Source: Candidatus Aegiribacteria sp. (lineage in GTDB: Bacteria > Fermentibacterota > Fermentibacteria > Fermentibacterales > JCC-6). From it: 5,441 bases of DNA. Below the pieces are notes generated by a model that made no database searches, was not told where the DNA came from, and worked only from the letters and a program-made list of their open reading frames with translations. The translations under genes and the position numbers were made by a program. The stretch lies in the NCBI GenBank assembly GCA_030600975.1, contig JAUVUL010000167.1, forward strand, positions 1 to 5,441. Direction: 5' to 3'. Positions 1 to 5,201 of this stretch are shown here, in pieces. Within the stretch, counting starts at the first letter, position 1. Every line of letters starts with the position of its first letter.

Positions 1-39
1 ATTCGGATTACCGGCAATCGCGATTCTAATGTTTTTCAT
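1..39 (-). CDS. feoB: FeoB ferrous iron transporter, first 13 codons only
   Basis: This is the start of a gene that runs off the left edge. The minus-strand ATG is at 39-37 and the visible peptide is MKNIRIAIAGNPN. The last residues GNPN are the beginning of the G1/P-loop (GNPNxGKS/T) of the cytosolic G-domain that opens FeoB, the inner-membrane Fe(II) transporter. A GGAG Shine-Dalgarno sequence at 48-45 sits 5 nt before the ATG. The gene follows a classical feoA by 15 bp in the same direction, which is the normal feoAB order. A GNPN motif alone could start another TRAFAC GTPase, but position right after feoA makes FeoB by far the likeliest. No transport domain is visible here. Confidence 0.88.
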   Translation of the reverse strand, partial: MKNIRIAIAGNPN

Positions 40-54
40 TCTATCTCCGTGTAT

Positions 55-285
55 TCAGTCTGCAGTGTCGATAATAAGAACGTCAGCCTCGCTTTTTCTC
101 AGTGTGAGCTTCTGACCGTTCAGTTCGATCTCAACAGGATCCCCCATAGGTGCTTTCCTGAGAAGCCTTAACCGGCAGCCTTTCACGAGTCCCATTCTCA
201 GCAGTTTATGACGGTATGCTTTGCTGCCCTGTTCATATCCAGTGACCTTCGCTTCGGAACCGATTTCCAGATCACCAACCTTCAT
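55..285 (-). CDS. feoA: FeoA, small SH3-like partner of FeoB
   Basis: This 76-residue protein is about the normal FeoA length. It is a cytoplasmic SH3-like beta-barrel needed for FeoB-mediated Fe(II) uptake, probably by contacting the FeoB cytosolic domain. The family signature is clear: MKVGDLEIG at the start, RHKLLRMGLVKG around residues 25-36, KAPMGDPVEI around 44-53, LTLRKSEADVLII at 60-72. I chose the ATG at 285-283. A UUG lies in frame 15 bases upstream, but the AAAGGA ribosome-binding site falls between the two and is correctly spaced (6 nt) only for the ATG. The stop is TGA at 57-55. The gene is downstream of a second feoA-like gene and directly upstream of feoB, so FeoA and FeoB are likely made from one transcript. 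The separate inverted repeat upstream may allow local control. Confidence 0.93.
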   Translation of the reverse strand: MKVGDLEIGSEAKVTGYEQGSKAYRHKLLRMGLVKGCRLRLLRKAPMGDPVEIELNGQKLTLRKSEADVLIIDTAD

Positions 286-315
286 AAGGTTTCCTTTCAA
301 TGTTTAATTCAGAAT

Positions 316-333
316 ATTTAGACTATTCTAAAT
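316..333. promoter_or_regulatory. Inverted repeat upstream of feoA, candidate metalloregulator operator
   Basis: ATTTAGA and TCTAAAT form a perfect 7-bp inverted repeat around a 4-bp centre (CTAT). It lies in the 66-bp gap between the two feoA genes, about 30 bp before the feoA ATG. Dyads of this size with TTA/TAA-rich arms are typical of DtxR/MntR-family operators, and such a regulator is encoded in the same operon. The exact sequence does not match a consensus I know, so assignment as its operator is inference. An 8-T run on the minus strand (349-342) just upstream has no GC-rich stem before it, so I do not call a terminator. Confidence 0.4.
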
Positions 334-351
334 CCTGCTCTAAAAAAAAGA

Positions 352-612
352 TCATTCAAGCCTCAGAAATATCTTATGCGCCATCCCATGTCCTATCATC
401 AAACGTGTGTCACCGGTTCTGATGAGAATCATACCATTACTTCCGGTTGACTGAAGCACCTCTATTTCACTTCCTATATGCAATCCCATTCCGCTGAACC
501 GCTGCCGGAATCCCCTGCCGCCCCTCAGGGCAATTATCCTCGCCTTCTGACCGGGACGAAGTTCACTCAATCTAACAAAATGGCTGCCTGCTCTACTTCT
601 CCGACCGCGCAT
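352..612 (-). CDS. Second FeoA-like SH3-domain protein, overlapping the DtxR-type regulator gene
   Basis: This 86-residue FeoA-domain protein has the domain from about residue 11 to the end. Signature stretches are LSELRPGQKARI, GGRGFRQRFSGMGLHIG and the tail TRLMIGHGMAHKIFL, the G-GMA-KI ending that I associate with the FeoA variant found next to DtxR-type regulators. It lacks the AP-GDP loop of the other FeoA, so the two are divergent paralogues, not a duplicate pair. The frame stays open upstream, but I placed the start at the ATG 612-610. It has an AAGGA ribosome-binding site at 622-618 with a 5-nt spacer, and gives the expected length. That start lies 20 bp inside the end of the regulator gene, so translation is probably coupled. 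The N-terminus is unusually basic (MRGRRSRAGSH). Role: accessory to FeoB, or partner of the regulator. Confidence 0.85.
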   Translation of the reverse strand: MRGRRSRAGSHFVRLSELRPGQKARIIALRGGRGFRQRFSGMGLHIGSEIEVLQSTGSNGMILIRTGDTRLMIGHGMAHKIFLRLE

Positions 613-1090
613 CCTGTTCCTTTTTCTCTTTACGAACCTCACATGGATCATTCTCGTCGGGTTTTGGATTGTGCATGAATCCGAATCCTTCAACCCATCT
701 TTTCCCACCATACTTACATTGCCTCTCGAAATCGAGATACTGAACAAATCTCTCAACAACCTCATCCGGTATGATGTGCTCTATACTACATGCGCATTTG
801 TTAGCGGTATCAGTGTCTATCGCAAGTACGGAAGTGAAAAAGTCACGGAATATCTCATGCTTCCATGCTATTCGTTTTGCGATTTTCCTGCCTTCGGGCG
901 TCAATGTGATGATATCGTAGGGAGCATGATTAACAAGACCGCGCTTTACAAGGATCTGAAGGGCATTAGTAACTGAGGAATTAGCTACATTCAGTTTCTT
1001 CGCAATATCGGTAGCTTTCGCCGCACTCTTTACTATGATCACATTATAGATAGCCTCAAGGTAATCCTCAAGACTGGAACTGAGCTCCAT
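593..1090 (-). CDS. DtxR/MntR-family metal-dependent transcriptional regulator
   Basis: This 165-residue protein has a winged-helix DNA-binding domain (about residues 5-75) followed by the DtxR-type dimerisation and metal domain (about 76-125). It opens with LEDYLEAIYNV, a family hallmark, then DIAKKLNVANSSVTNALQILVKRGLV as helix-turn-helix and wing. Putative metal ligands are D9 and E12 (as D8/E11 in MntR), H78, and C101-E104-H105. The last group matches the Cys-Glu-His set of DtxR and IdeR, so the site mixes MntR and DtxR features. No C-terminal SH3 domain follows. Instead residues 126-165 are a charged tail with two Cys (C125, C150). Iron is the likely signal because the gene heads a feo operon. 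The ATG at 1090-1088 places the hallmark motif as expected, and its ribosome-binding site is weak or distant (AAAGG at 1107-1103). Stop is TAG. Confidence 0.93.
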   Translation of the reverse strand: MELSSSLEDYLEAIYNVIIVKSAAKATDIAKKLNVANSSVTNALQILVKRGLVNHAPYDIITLTPEGRKIAKRIAWKHEIFRDFFTSVLAIDTDTANKCACSIEHIIPDEVVERFVQYLDFERQCKYGGKRWVEGFGFMHNPKPDENDPCEVRKEKKEQDARSEK

Positions 1091-1108
1091 TTGAATCCAG
1101 AACCTTTC

Positions 1109-1147
1109 AAATTAGCTTATTATAATAACTTTAGCCCCATCTAATTT
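1109..1147 (-). promoter_or_regulatory. Candidate promoter/operator of the dtxR-feo operon
   Basis: A perfect 12-bp palindrome TTATTATAATAA at 1117-1128 contains a consensus TATAAT on the minus strand (1124-1119), about 30 bp before the regulator ATG. It is nested inside inverted arms AAATTAG (1109-1115) and CTAATTT (1141-1147). No strong -35 is visible at the right distance, which would suit a promoter needing or blocked by a regulator. A palindrome over the -10 of a DtxR-type gene suggests autoregulation. This is inference, and the palindrome is AT-rich enough to be partly chance. Confidence 0.4.
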
Positions 1148-1185
1148 ACTGCATTAACGGAAAATGTCAAACTGCTGGAGATTTC

Positions 1186-1740
1186 ATGCTTCGTAGAGTC
1201 CTCCGTCAAGTGAAGGAGCAGAATCATCCATTTCAAATCCTGATGGCATTACCTGGAGAAACAGCACTCTTGAAACTTTGAAAAGTGATTGGATAACTAA
1301 ATCGGATACTTTACAAGAACTCCAGTTGAAATATAAGGGGCAGACCGCTGGTTTCAAACAGCGAGAACTTCGTTTTAGCGGCGTACATGATAATCACCGG
1401 TTACGGTTTCACTGCCAAGGAGGATTTCATATACCTCCTTAGCCGGTTGACGGTAGAGGTCATGAGAATATACGATGTGCCCTCAGCTCCCGAACACCTC
1501 TACAAAGAGGAGGAAATGTTGTACATCCGCTGATACGACAGCGACTGTATCTTCGAGATCCAGCGGTGAACTCCTGAGGAGATTCTCCGGCAGATACTTC
1601 CGGGGGGCCTTCATGGTTACCTGATATTTTCGATATTTCAGTTATGCCGGCGGCCTTCGTATGCAGAGGCGGTACCTGCGACCTCCCTGCTGGAACCGCT
1701 CTGGAGCTGGAAGAACAGCTGCGTTCTTGACCTCATTTGA
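1186..1740 (+). pseudogene. Possible decayed coding region, interrupted mainly by UGA codons
   Basis: The 687-bp gap between the divergent genes has no intact gene. One plus-strand frame starts at ATG 1186 behind a good GGAG (1177-1180, 5-nt spacer) and encodes 31 residues beginning MLRRVLRQVKEQNHPFQ before UGA at 1279. The same frame meets TAA at 1294 and UGA at 1327. It is then open from 1330 to 1530, including a stretch from ATG 1387 beginning MIITGYGFTAKEDFIYLL. It meets UGA at 1531 and 1567, runs open to UGA at 1738, and never meets TAG. Segments such as KEDFIYLLSRL and TPEEILRQIL read like real protein, and Trp at the UGA sites would fit (YIR-W-YDSD, IQR-W-TPEE). I do not recognise a family. 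A gene in decay is one reading; an ordinary non-coding spacer is another. Confidence 0.25.
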
Positions 1741-1755
1741 ATATCAAAGTAAATT
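1727..1755 (+). promoter_or_regulatory. Candidate sigma-70-like promoter of the beta-propeller gene
   Basis: TTGACC (1727-1732) lies exactly 17 bp before TAAATT (1750-1755), a 5/6 and a 4/6 match to the -35 and -10 consensus. Transcription would begin near 1762, leaving only a very short leader before the AAAGGAAGG ribosome-binding site at 1764-1772. The short leader lowers confidence. Confidence 0.33.
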
Positions 1756-1777
1756 CCCACAAGAAAGGAAGGTATTT

Positions 1778-2794
1778 ATGAAAATTGTTTTGCTTCTTGT
1801 TCTACCGTTAATACTTGCAGTCTGTCTGTCGGATCCAGTTCTGGACCGTACACTGACCGCCCCCGACGGTAATATTACCGGTCTTGGCTACGGAGACGGA
1901 TATCTCTGGGCGCTCGACAAGACCTCCAAGACGATCTATAAGCTTGATCCGCTTACGGGTTCTGTTGAACACTCCTGGGTCTGCACCCAGACTGGTACGA
2001 AGATTCCTACAGGCTTGACTTACCTGAACGGTTACATATATGTGTGCGCCGGCACTGCAACCGGAACTTCAACATACGGTTACAGGTACACCTCAGCTGG
2101 AGCATATGTCAGTTCCTTCTTAATGGACTGTTGAGGCAGTGATTTAGACCAGAAGGTTTCTGGTCTTGCTTCCAGTTCGAGTTACCTGTTCGGTGCCGGG
2201 GTCGATACACAGACAATGTGGGAAACAGTTGAGAGATTCAGCGCTTCAGGTTATCTTCAATCGGGACCTTATCTCTTCAAGCCAATCGGTCTTCCGGTGT
2301 TCCATGATATCGGCTACATGGATGGAGATATCTGGTACGCCTGCGATGATTCAGATTCTCCCATCAAGGCTTTCAGCACATCAGGTGCACTTACGGATTA
2401 CATCTGGAACAGTGTCGTTCCTGCTGCCCACGGGCTCTGTTTCGAGGACGATCAGTACCTCTGGGCCAGCAATTTCTATACAGATGAGCTGTATAGAATA
2501 AACCTTCATCCTACAGGGATCGAGGGAGAAGGATCTCAAATTGCTCTTTCACTGGCATCCAGCGTCAATCCATTCAGCACTTCCGTGACCATCCAGGGTA
2601 CCGGCTTCTCCGAGGCTGCTGTTCTGGAGATATTTGATATAATGGGCAGAAAAGTGTATACCGCTTCATTCAACGGTTCCCACACATGGAGCGGATTCGA
2701 TATGAACGGTAACCAAGTTCCCTGTGGAACCTACACCGCTCTCGTTCACGACGGACTTTCGGGAGGAGTAACCCTCAGAATGCTTCGTCTGTAG
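1778..2794 (+). CDS. Exported beta-propeller protein with C-terminal sorting-like domain, interrupted by one in-frame UGA
   Basis: The ATG at 1778 follows a strong AAAGGAAGG site (1764-1772). The frame runs to TAG at 2792-2794 and would give 338 residues if the single in-frame UGA at 2132-2134 (codon 119) is read through; otherwise only 118 residues are made. Residues 1-16 are a hydrophobic signal peptide. Residues about 22-245 contain propeller-like repeats built on TGL-x5-GYLWALD: ITGLGYGDGYLWALD, PTGLTYLNGYIYV, VSGLASSSSYLF, HGLCFEDDQYLWAS. The last ~90 residues (GIEGEG, VNPF, LEIFDIMGRKVYT, GTYTALV, RMLRL) resemble the FlgD-like or type IX-style sorting domain common in FCB-group bacteria. 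The downstream half has no ribosome-binding site at its first in-frame ATG (2216), so restart is unlikely. No binding partner can be inferred. Codon 119 may be a nonsense mutation, a sequencing error or a recoded codon. Confidence 0.75.
2132..2165 (+). promoter_or_regulatory. In-frame UGA followed by a SECIS-like hairpin
   Basis: The UGA at 2132-2134 is followed after 12 nt by a perfect 8-bp stem, GACCAGAA (2147-2154) with TTCTGGTC (2158-2165), closed by the loop GGT (2155-2157). Bacterial selenocysteine elements lie inside the coding region just after the UGA. In E. coli fdhF the upper hairpin starts about 11 nt downstream and shows GGU in its loop. Distance, size and loop fit, but the bulged U of fdhF is absent. 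No selenocysteine machinery is in the window, so function is unproven. Confidence 0.3.
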
Positions 2795-2836
2795 GGCATC
2801 CATTATCACTGTCCTGATGCTTTATTGATAAAATTG

Positions 2837-2864
2837 CCCGGTCCTCGAAGACCGGGGCGGTTTT
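2837..2864 (+). terminator. Rho-independent terminator after the beta-propeller gene
   Basis: CCCGGTC (2837-2843) pairs perfectly with GACCGGG (2850-2856) around a 6-nt CTCGAA loop. TTTT follows at 2861-2864, after GCGG. It lies 43 bp past the TAG stop, and a short A-run before the stem may let it work weakly in reverse. It separates the upstream gene from the lipoprotein gene that starts at 2944. Confidence 0.75.
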
Positions 2865-2943
2865 AAGCATGTGTCCTTGGAACCGCATCCCTGAAGCCAC
2901 ATGGTTTCCTGTTGATTATTGGTTGAACCCTGGAGGATACAAA

Positions 2944-4059
2944 ATGAAATACAGTAAATCTTTCTTTCTGCTTACCGGTGTATGTCTTATAACTTCAGCA
3001 GGATGCGGATCGGGTGAGGAGATCGGTTCAACCGGAGCGGCTCGGAGTGGAGAGGATACGCTGATGGCTCCGGCTGATAGCATGCTTGTCGTATCGGACA
3101 CGATCTCGACTGATTTCATGGCCGATTATGGTATTGCTGCTGTTGATGATATTGATGCCACCGGCAGCGGAAGGATAGCACTTCTTGATGGTGTAAGTGC
3201 GACAGTTACCGTCATTACAAATTCTGGTGAGTTCATTGCCCGGGCCGGAGGCTCCGGCAGCGGTCCTGGCGAATTCCAGTGGCCTCAGGCAATATCCATT
3301 TCAGAGAACGGTTATCTGGCTGTGTCGGACCAGATGGCTGGAACCGTAACGGTCCTTGGACCCGGTCTTGACTCGTATATTGAAACACCGGGGTTCATGA
3401 TGGCAAACCCCGGGGTCATGTATCTGATGAGTGACGGAGGGTTTGCCGGAATGAGAGTGATCTTTCGAGCAGATGACGGGAACACCATGATCGGCCACCA
3501 GACGGCTCGCTGGTCCGAAAGCGCATCAGGACCCGAAGTGATCTACAAGGAGGATCTGGAACCGTTTACTCCCAATGACTTCGGCCGTTCGATACTCACT
3601 CCATACCCTATGGCCTGCAATTCAGAGGGAGTTGTCTTTGTAGCAGATGTGTCCAGCGAGGAGTACATACTGTATTCCTACAAGCCTGATGGAACCCTCC
3701 TATGGTCTCTTGAATATCCGTTCCAGCGAACTTCGAAAACAGAACTTGAAATACGCACTGAAGAGGATATGGTGGTAAGGCGTATGCAGCAGAGCGCTCA
3801 TCAGGCTGACTACACCGCAGACCCCTTCCATTTCGCGGTATCTTCACTGGCCATTGGCCCGCGGGGAAGACTCTGGGTGGAACGGCCCGGAGCGGGGAAC
3901 GTATTTTTCGATGTCTACGATCCGGAGAGGGGTCAGCTTCTTTTCACTGTATCAACGGAAGTTGAACTGGATCTTGCAAGGCTGGAAGTAACCAGAGGAG
4001 GAATCCTGGGAGTTACAGCGGGGGAGATACCATCCCTGGTAAGGCTTGCGGTGCGGTAG
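2944..4059 (+). CDS. Beta-propeller (NHL-like) lipoprotein
   Basis: This 371-residue envelope protein starts at ATG 2944, behind GGAGG at 2932-2936 with a 7-nt spacer. The frame is open further upstream, but that part overlaps the terminator region and lacks a ribosome-binding site. The N-terminus MKYSKSFFLLTGVCLITSAGC is a lipoprotein signal with lipobox SAGC, so C21 should be lipidated. Residues about 22-50 are a Ser/Gly/Ala-rich linker. The rest looks like a six-bladed propeller: GSGPGEFQWPQAISI near residues 104-118, followed by GYLAVSD and GTVTVLGPG, is the classical G-GxGPGEF-P blade of this family. Later blades include GVVFVADVSSEEYILYSYKPDG and GPRGRLWVERPG. Its ligand is unknown; such proteins usually bind protein or sugar. 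The stop TAG (4057-4059) uses bases at the edge of the inverted-repeat element that follows, so the original C-terminus may differ. Confidence 0.87.
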   Translation: MKYSKSFFLLTGVCLITSAGCGSGEEIGSTGAARSGEDTLMAPADSMLVVSDTISTDFMADYGIAAVDDIDATGSGRIALLDGVSATVTVITNSGEFIARAGGSGSGPGEFQWPQAISISENGYLAVSDQMAGTVTVLGPGLDSYIETPGFMMANPGVMYLMSDGGFAGMRVIFRADDGNTMIGHQTARWSESASGPEVIYKEDLEPFTPNDFGRSILTPYPMACNSEGVVFVADVSSEEYILYSYKPDGTLLWSLEYPFQRTSKTELEIRTEEDMVVRRMQQSAHQADYTADPFHFAVSSLAIGPRGRLWVERPGAGNVFFDVYDPERGQLLFTVSTEVELDLARLEVTRGGILGVTAGEIPSLVRLAVR

Positions 4060-4217
4060 GGTCGGACATAACAACGTACACTTGTGAATCAAAGATAAAC
4101 TAATAATATAATATTATGAGTGAAATGATTCACATATATCATACATAATATTTAACTAAATCATTGATTATTAGTGTACAATATTATAACAAGTGTACGC
4201 TGTTATGTCCGACCCTC
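4058..4217. repeat. MITE-like or large hairpin element with 28-bp terminal inverted repeats
   Basis: The 160-bp segment begins AGGGTCGGACATAAC and ends with its reverse complement. Arms 4058-4085 and 4190-4217 match at 27 of 28 positions; the one mismatch is at 4074. The interior is strongly AT-rich with no coding capacity. It holds a second inverted repeat, GTGAATCA (4084-4091) with TGATTCAC (4126-4133). Matching long arms, small size and lack of a gene are typical of a non-autonomous transposable element or a REP-like repeat. No target-site duplication is evident. Folded as RNA it would make a long hairpin that could also end or stabilise the lipoprotein transcript. I cannot assign an IS family. 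Confidence 0.65.
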
Positions 4218-4313
4218 TTATACTGCCGATTACCGTATCATATAAATATTAAAGGCTTTATAGAGCAATTACTAAACTATGATATGTCTCCGGGGTTCAG
4301 GATTTAAGCTATC

Positions 4314-4342
4314 TTGACAGCACTAAAGAGCGTACTTATCGT
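4314..4342 (+). promoter_or_regulatory. Candidate sigma-70-like promoter of the arsR-type gene
   Basis: A perfect TTGACA (4314-4319) lies 17 bp before TATCGT (4337-4342, 4 of 6 to consensus). It would start transcription about 50 bp before the UUG start at 4401. The rest of the 4218-4400 gap shows no gene or clear structure. Confidence 0.42.
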
Positions 4343-4400
4343 TGACCTTCGATGAACTGAATGAAGCTTCGGAGATCTTACTCTGACAGGCAGGTTTGAA

Positions 4401-4667
4401 TTGAAGAGTATAGAAGATCAAGCAAAGATATTAAAAGCTATAGCGCACCCTCATCGAATGGAATTAGTTTTGCGCCTGAAGGTAGATGGCTGCAATGTAT
4501 CCGAGATCCAGAACAGCATGGGTCTTCCACAGTCAACCATCTCGCATCACCTGCTCATATTGAAGAACGCAGGTATACTTTCAAGTCACAGAAAGGGAAC
4601 GACCGTATGCTACAGTATAGAAATTAAGGAGATAAAAGAAATACTGAATATCCTTGCCGGCATGTGA
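4401..4667 (+). CDS. ArsR/SmtB-family winged-helix transcriptional regulator
   Basis: This compact 88-residue DNA-binding protein is slightly shorter than usual for ArsR (about 95-120). Helix 1 carries LKAIAHPHRMELVLRL (about 11-26). The recognition region is CNVSEIQNSMGLPQSTISHHLLILKNAGIL (about 31-60), with the classical QSTISHHL helix, and the wing is HRKGTTVCYSI (about 63-73). The usual ELCVCDL metal-binding motif of arsenic or zinc sensors is missing, but two Cys remain, C31 just before the helix-turn-helix and C70 in the wing. They could sense thiol redox state or metals; this is inference. The start is a UUG at 4401, since no ATG or GUG lies upstream in frame before a stop (4362) and an AGGT is placed 5 nt before it. 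The gene sits 96 bp before mvhD on the same strand, which makes mvhD a likely target. Confidence 0.88.
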   Translation: MKSIEDQAKILKAIAHPHRMELVLRLKVDGCNVSEIQNSMGLPQSTISHHLLILKNAGILSSHRKGTTVCYSIEIKEIKEILNILAGM

Positions 4668-4691
4668 CTTTTTTTTCGCGAAATAACAAAA

Positions 4692-4709
4692 TATTCACAT
4701 ATATGAATA
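4692..4709. promoter_or_regulatory. ArsR-type operator candidate upstream of mvhD
   Basis: TATTCA-CATATA-TGAATA is an 18-bp dyad with perfect 6-bp arms and a near-symmetric centre (one mismatched pair). ATTCA-N6-TGAAT resembles many ArsR/SmtB-family operators. It lies 25 bp after the arsR-type stop and 54 bp before mvhD, so binding could control mvhD. A separate perfect 10-bp palindrome, TTTCGCGAAA (4674-4683), lies just upstream next to an 8-T run. Confidence 0.5.
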
Positions 4710-4763
4710 AAGTGATTTGGAAACCTAATTCATCCCGGACCATATTTGAGAGATAAAGGATAA

Positions 4764-5201
4764 ATGGACAAGTTCTCAGAAACCGAATTCACGCCCGCAA
4801 TCGTAGGTTTCCTCTGTAACTGGTGTACCTACGCAGCTGCAGATCTTGCCGGTTCTTCAAAACTCGAACTTCCGCCATCGTTTACGGTAATAAGGGTGAT
4901 GTGTTCCAGCAGGATCGATCATAACCTCCTTCTATCAACTTATTTCAAGGGAGCCGATGGTATTCTCGTTGCCGGGTGCCATCCTGGTGACTGTCACTAC
5001 GGTGAGGGTAACTATTATGCAAGGCGAAGATTCGCACTGCTGAAAAAGGTCATGGAAACCCTTGACCTCGACCCGGACAGGCTGCAGCTCTCCTGGGTAT
5101 CTGCATCAGAGGGGAAACGCTATGCAGAGGTTGTCAACGAATTCACGGAGAAGATAAAGCAACTGGGACCGAATCCCATAAAAAACAGTACTCGTTTTTG
5201 A
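4764..5201 (+). CDS. mvhD: MvhD-type [2Fe-2S] subunit (hydrogenase or formate dehydrogenase to HdrA electron transfer)
   Basis: This 145-residue cytoplasmic protein is the full length of the MvhD/FrhD-like family. MvhD carries electrons from a NiFe hydrogenase or formate dehydrogenase to heterodisulfide reductase HdrA in flavin-based electron-bifurcating complexes. All expected signatures are visible: GFLCNWCTYAAADLAG (C18, C21), VIRVMCSSRID (C47), GADGILVAGCHPGDCHYGEGNY (C72, C77), and the tail WVSASEGKRYAEVVNEFTEKIKQLGP. The five Cys supply the ligands of the [2Fe-2S] cluster; none is replaced by a UGA, unlike selenoprotein VhuD of some methanogens. ATG 4764 is chosen for AAAGGA at 4755-4760, although the spacer is short (3 nt). 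Its usual partners (hdrA, mvhA/G or fdh) are not in the window, and the next gene is convergent. The ArsR-type gene and operator upstream suggest regulated expression. Confidence 0.93.
   Translation: MDKFSETEFTPAIVGFLCNWCTYAAADLAGSSKLELPPSFTVIRVMCSSRIDHNLLLSTYFKGADGILVAGCHPGDCHYGEGNYYARRRFALLKKVMETLDLDPDRLQLSWVSASEGKRYAEVVNEFTEKIKQLGPNPIKNSTRF

Noticed and set aside
37..57. feoA UGA stop in frame with the feoB ATG, suggesting a read-through FeoA-FeoB fusion
   Set aside because: feoB has its own well-placed GGAG site in the 15-bp gap, and in-frame spacing is expected one time in three.
613..765. Longer second FeoA-like protein starting at 765 or 651
   Set aside because: The extra residues lie fully inside the regulator gene, show no FeoA similarity, and the best ribosome-binding site belongs to the ATG at 612.
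1661..1777. N-terminal extension of the beta-propeller protein
   Set aside because: It has no signal-peptide character, covers the candidate promoter, and the strong AAAGGAAGG site directly precedes ATG 1778.
2166..2501. Frame overlapping the beta-propeller gene in another phase
   Set aside because: It is a shadow of the real reading frame, with no ribosome-binding site and no recognisable domain.
4654..4676. Rho-independent terminator after the arsR-type gene
   Set aside because: There is an 8-T run (4669-4676), but only TGCCGGCA lies upstream, which cannot form a stem with a usable loop next to the T run.
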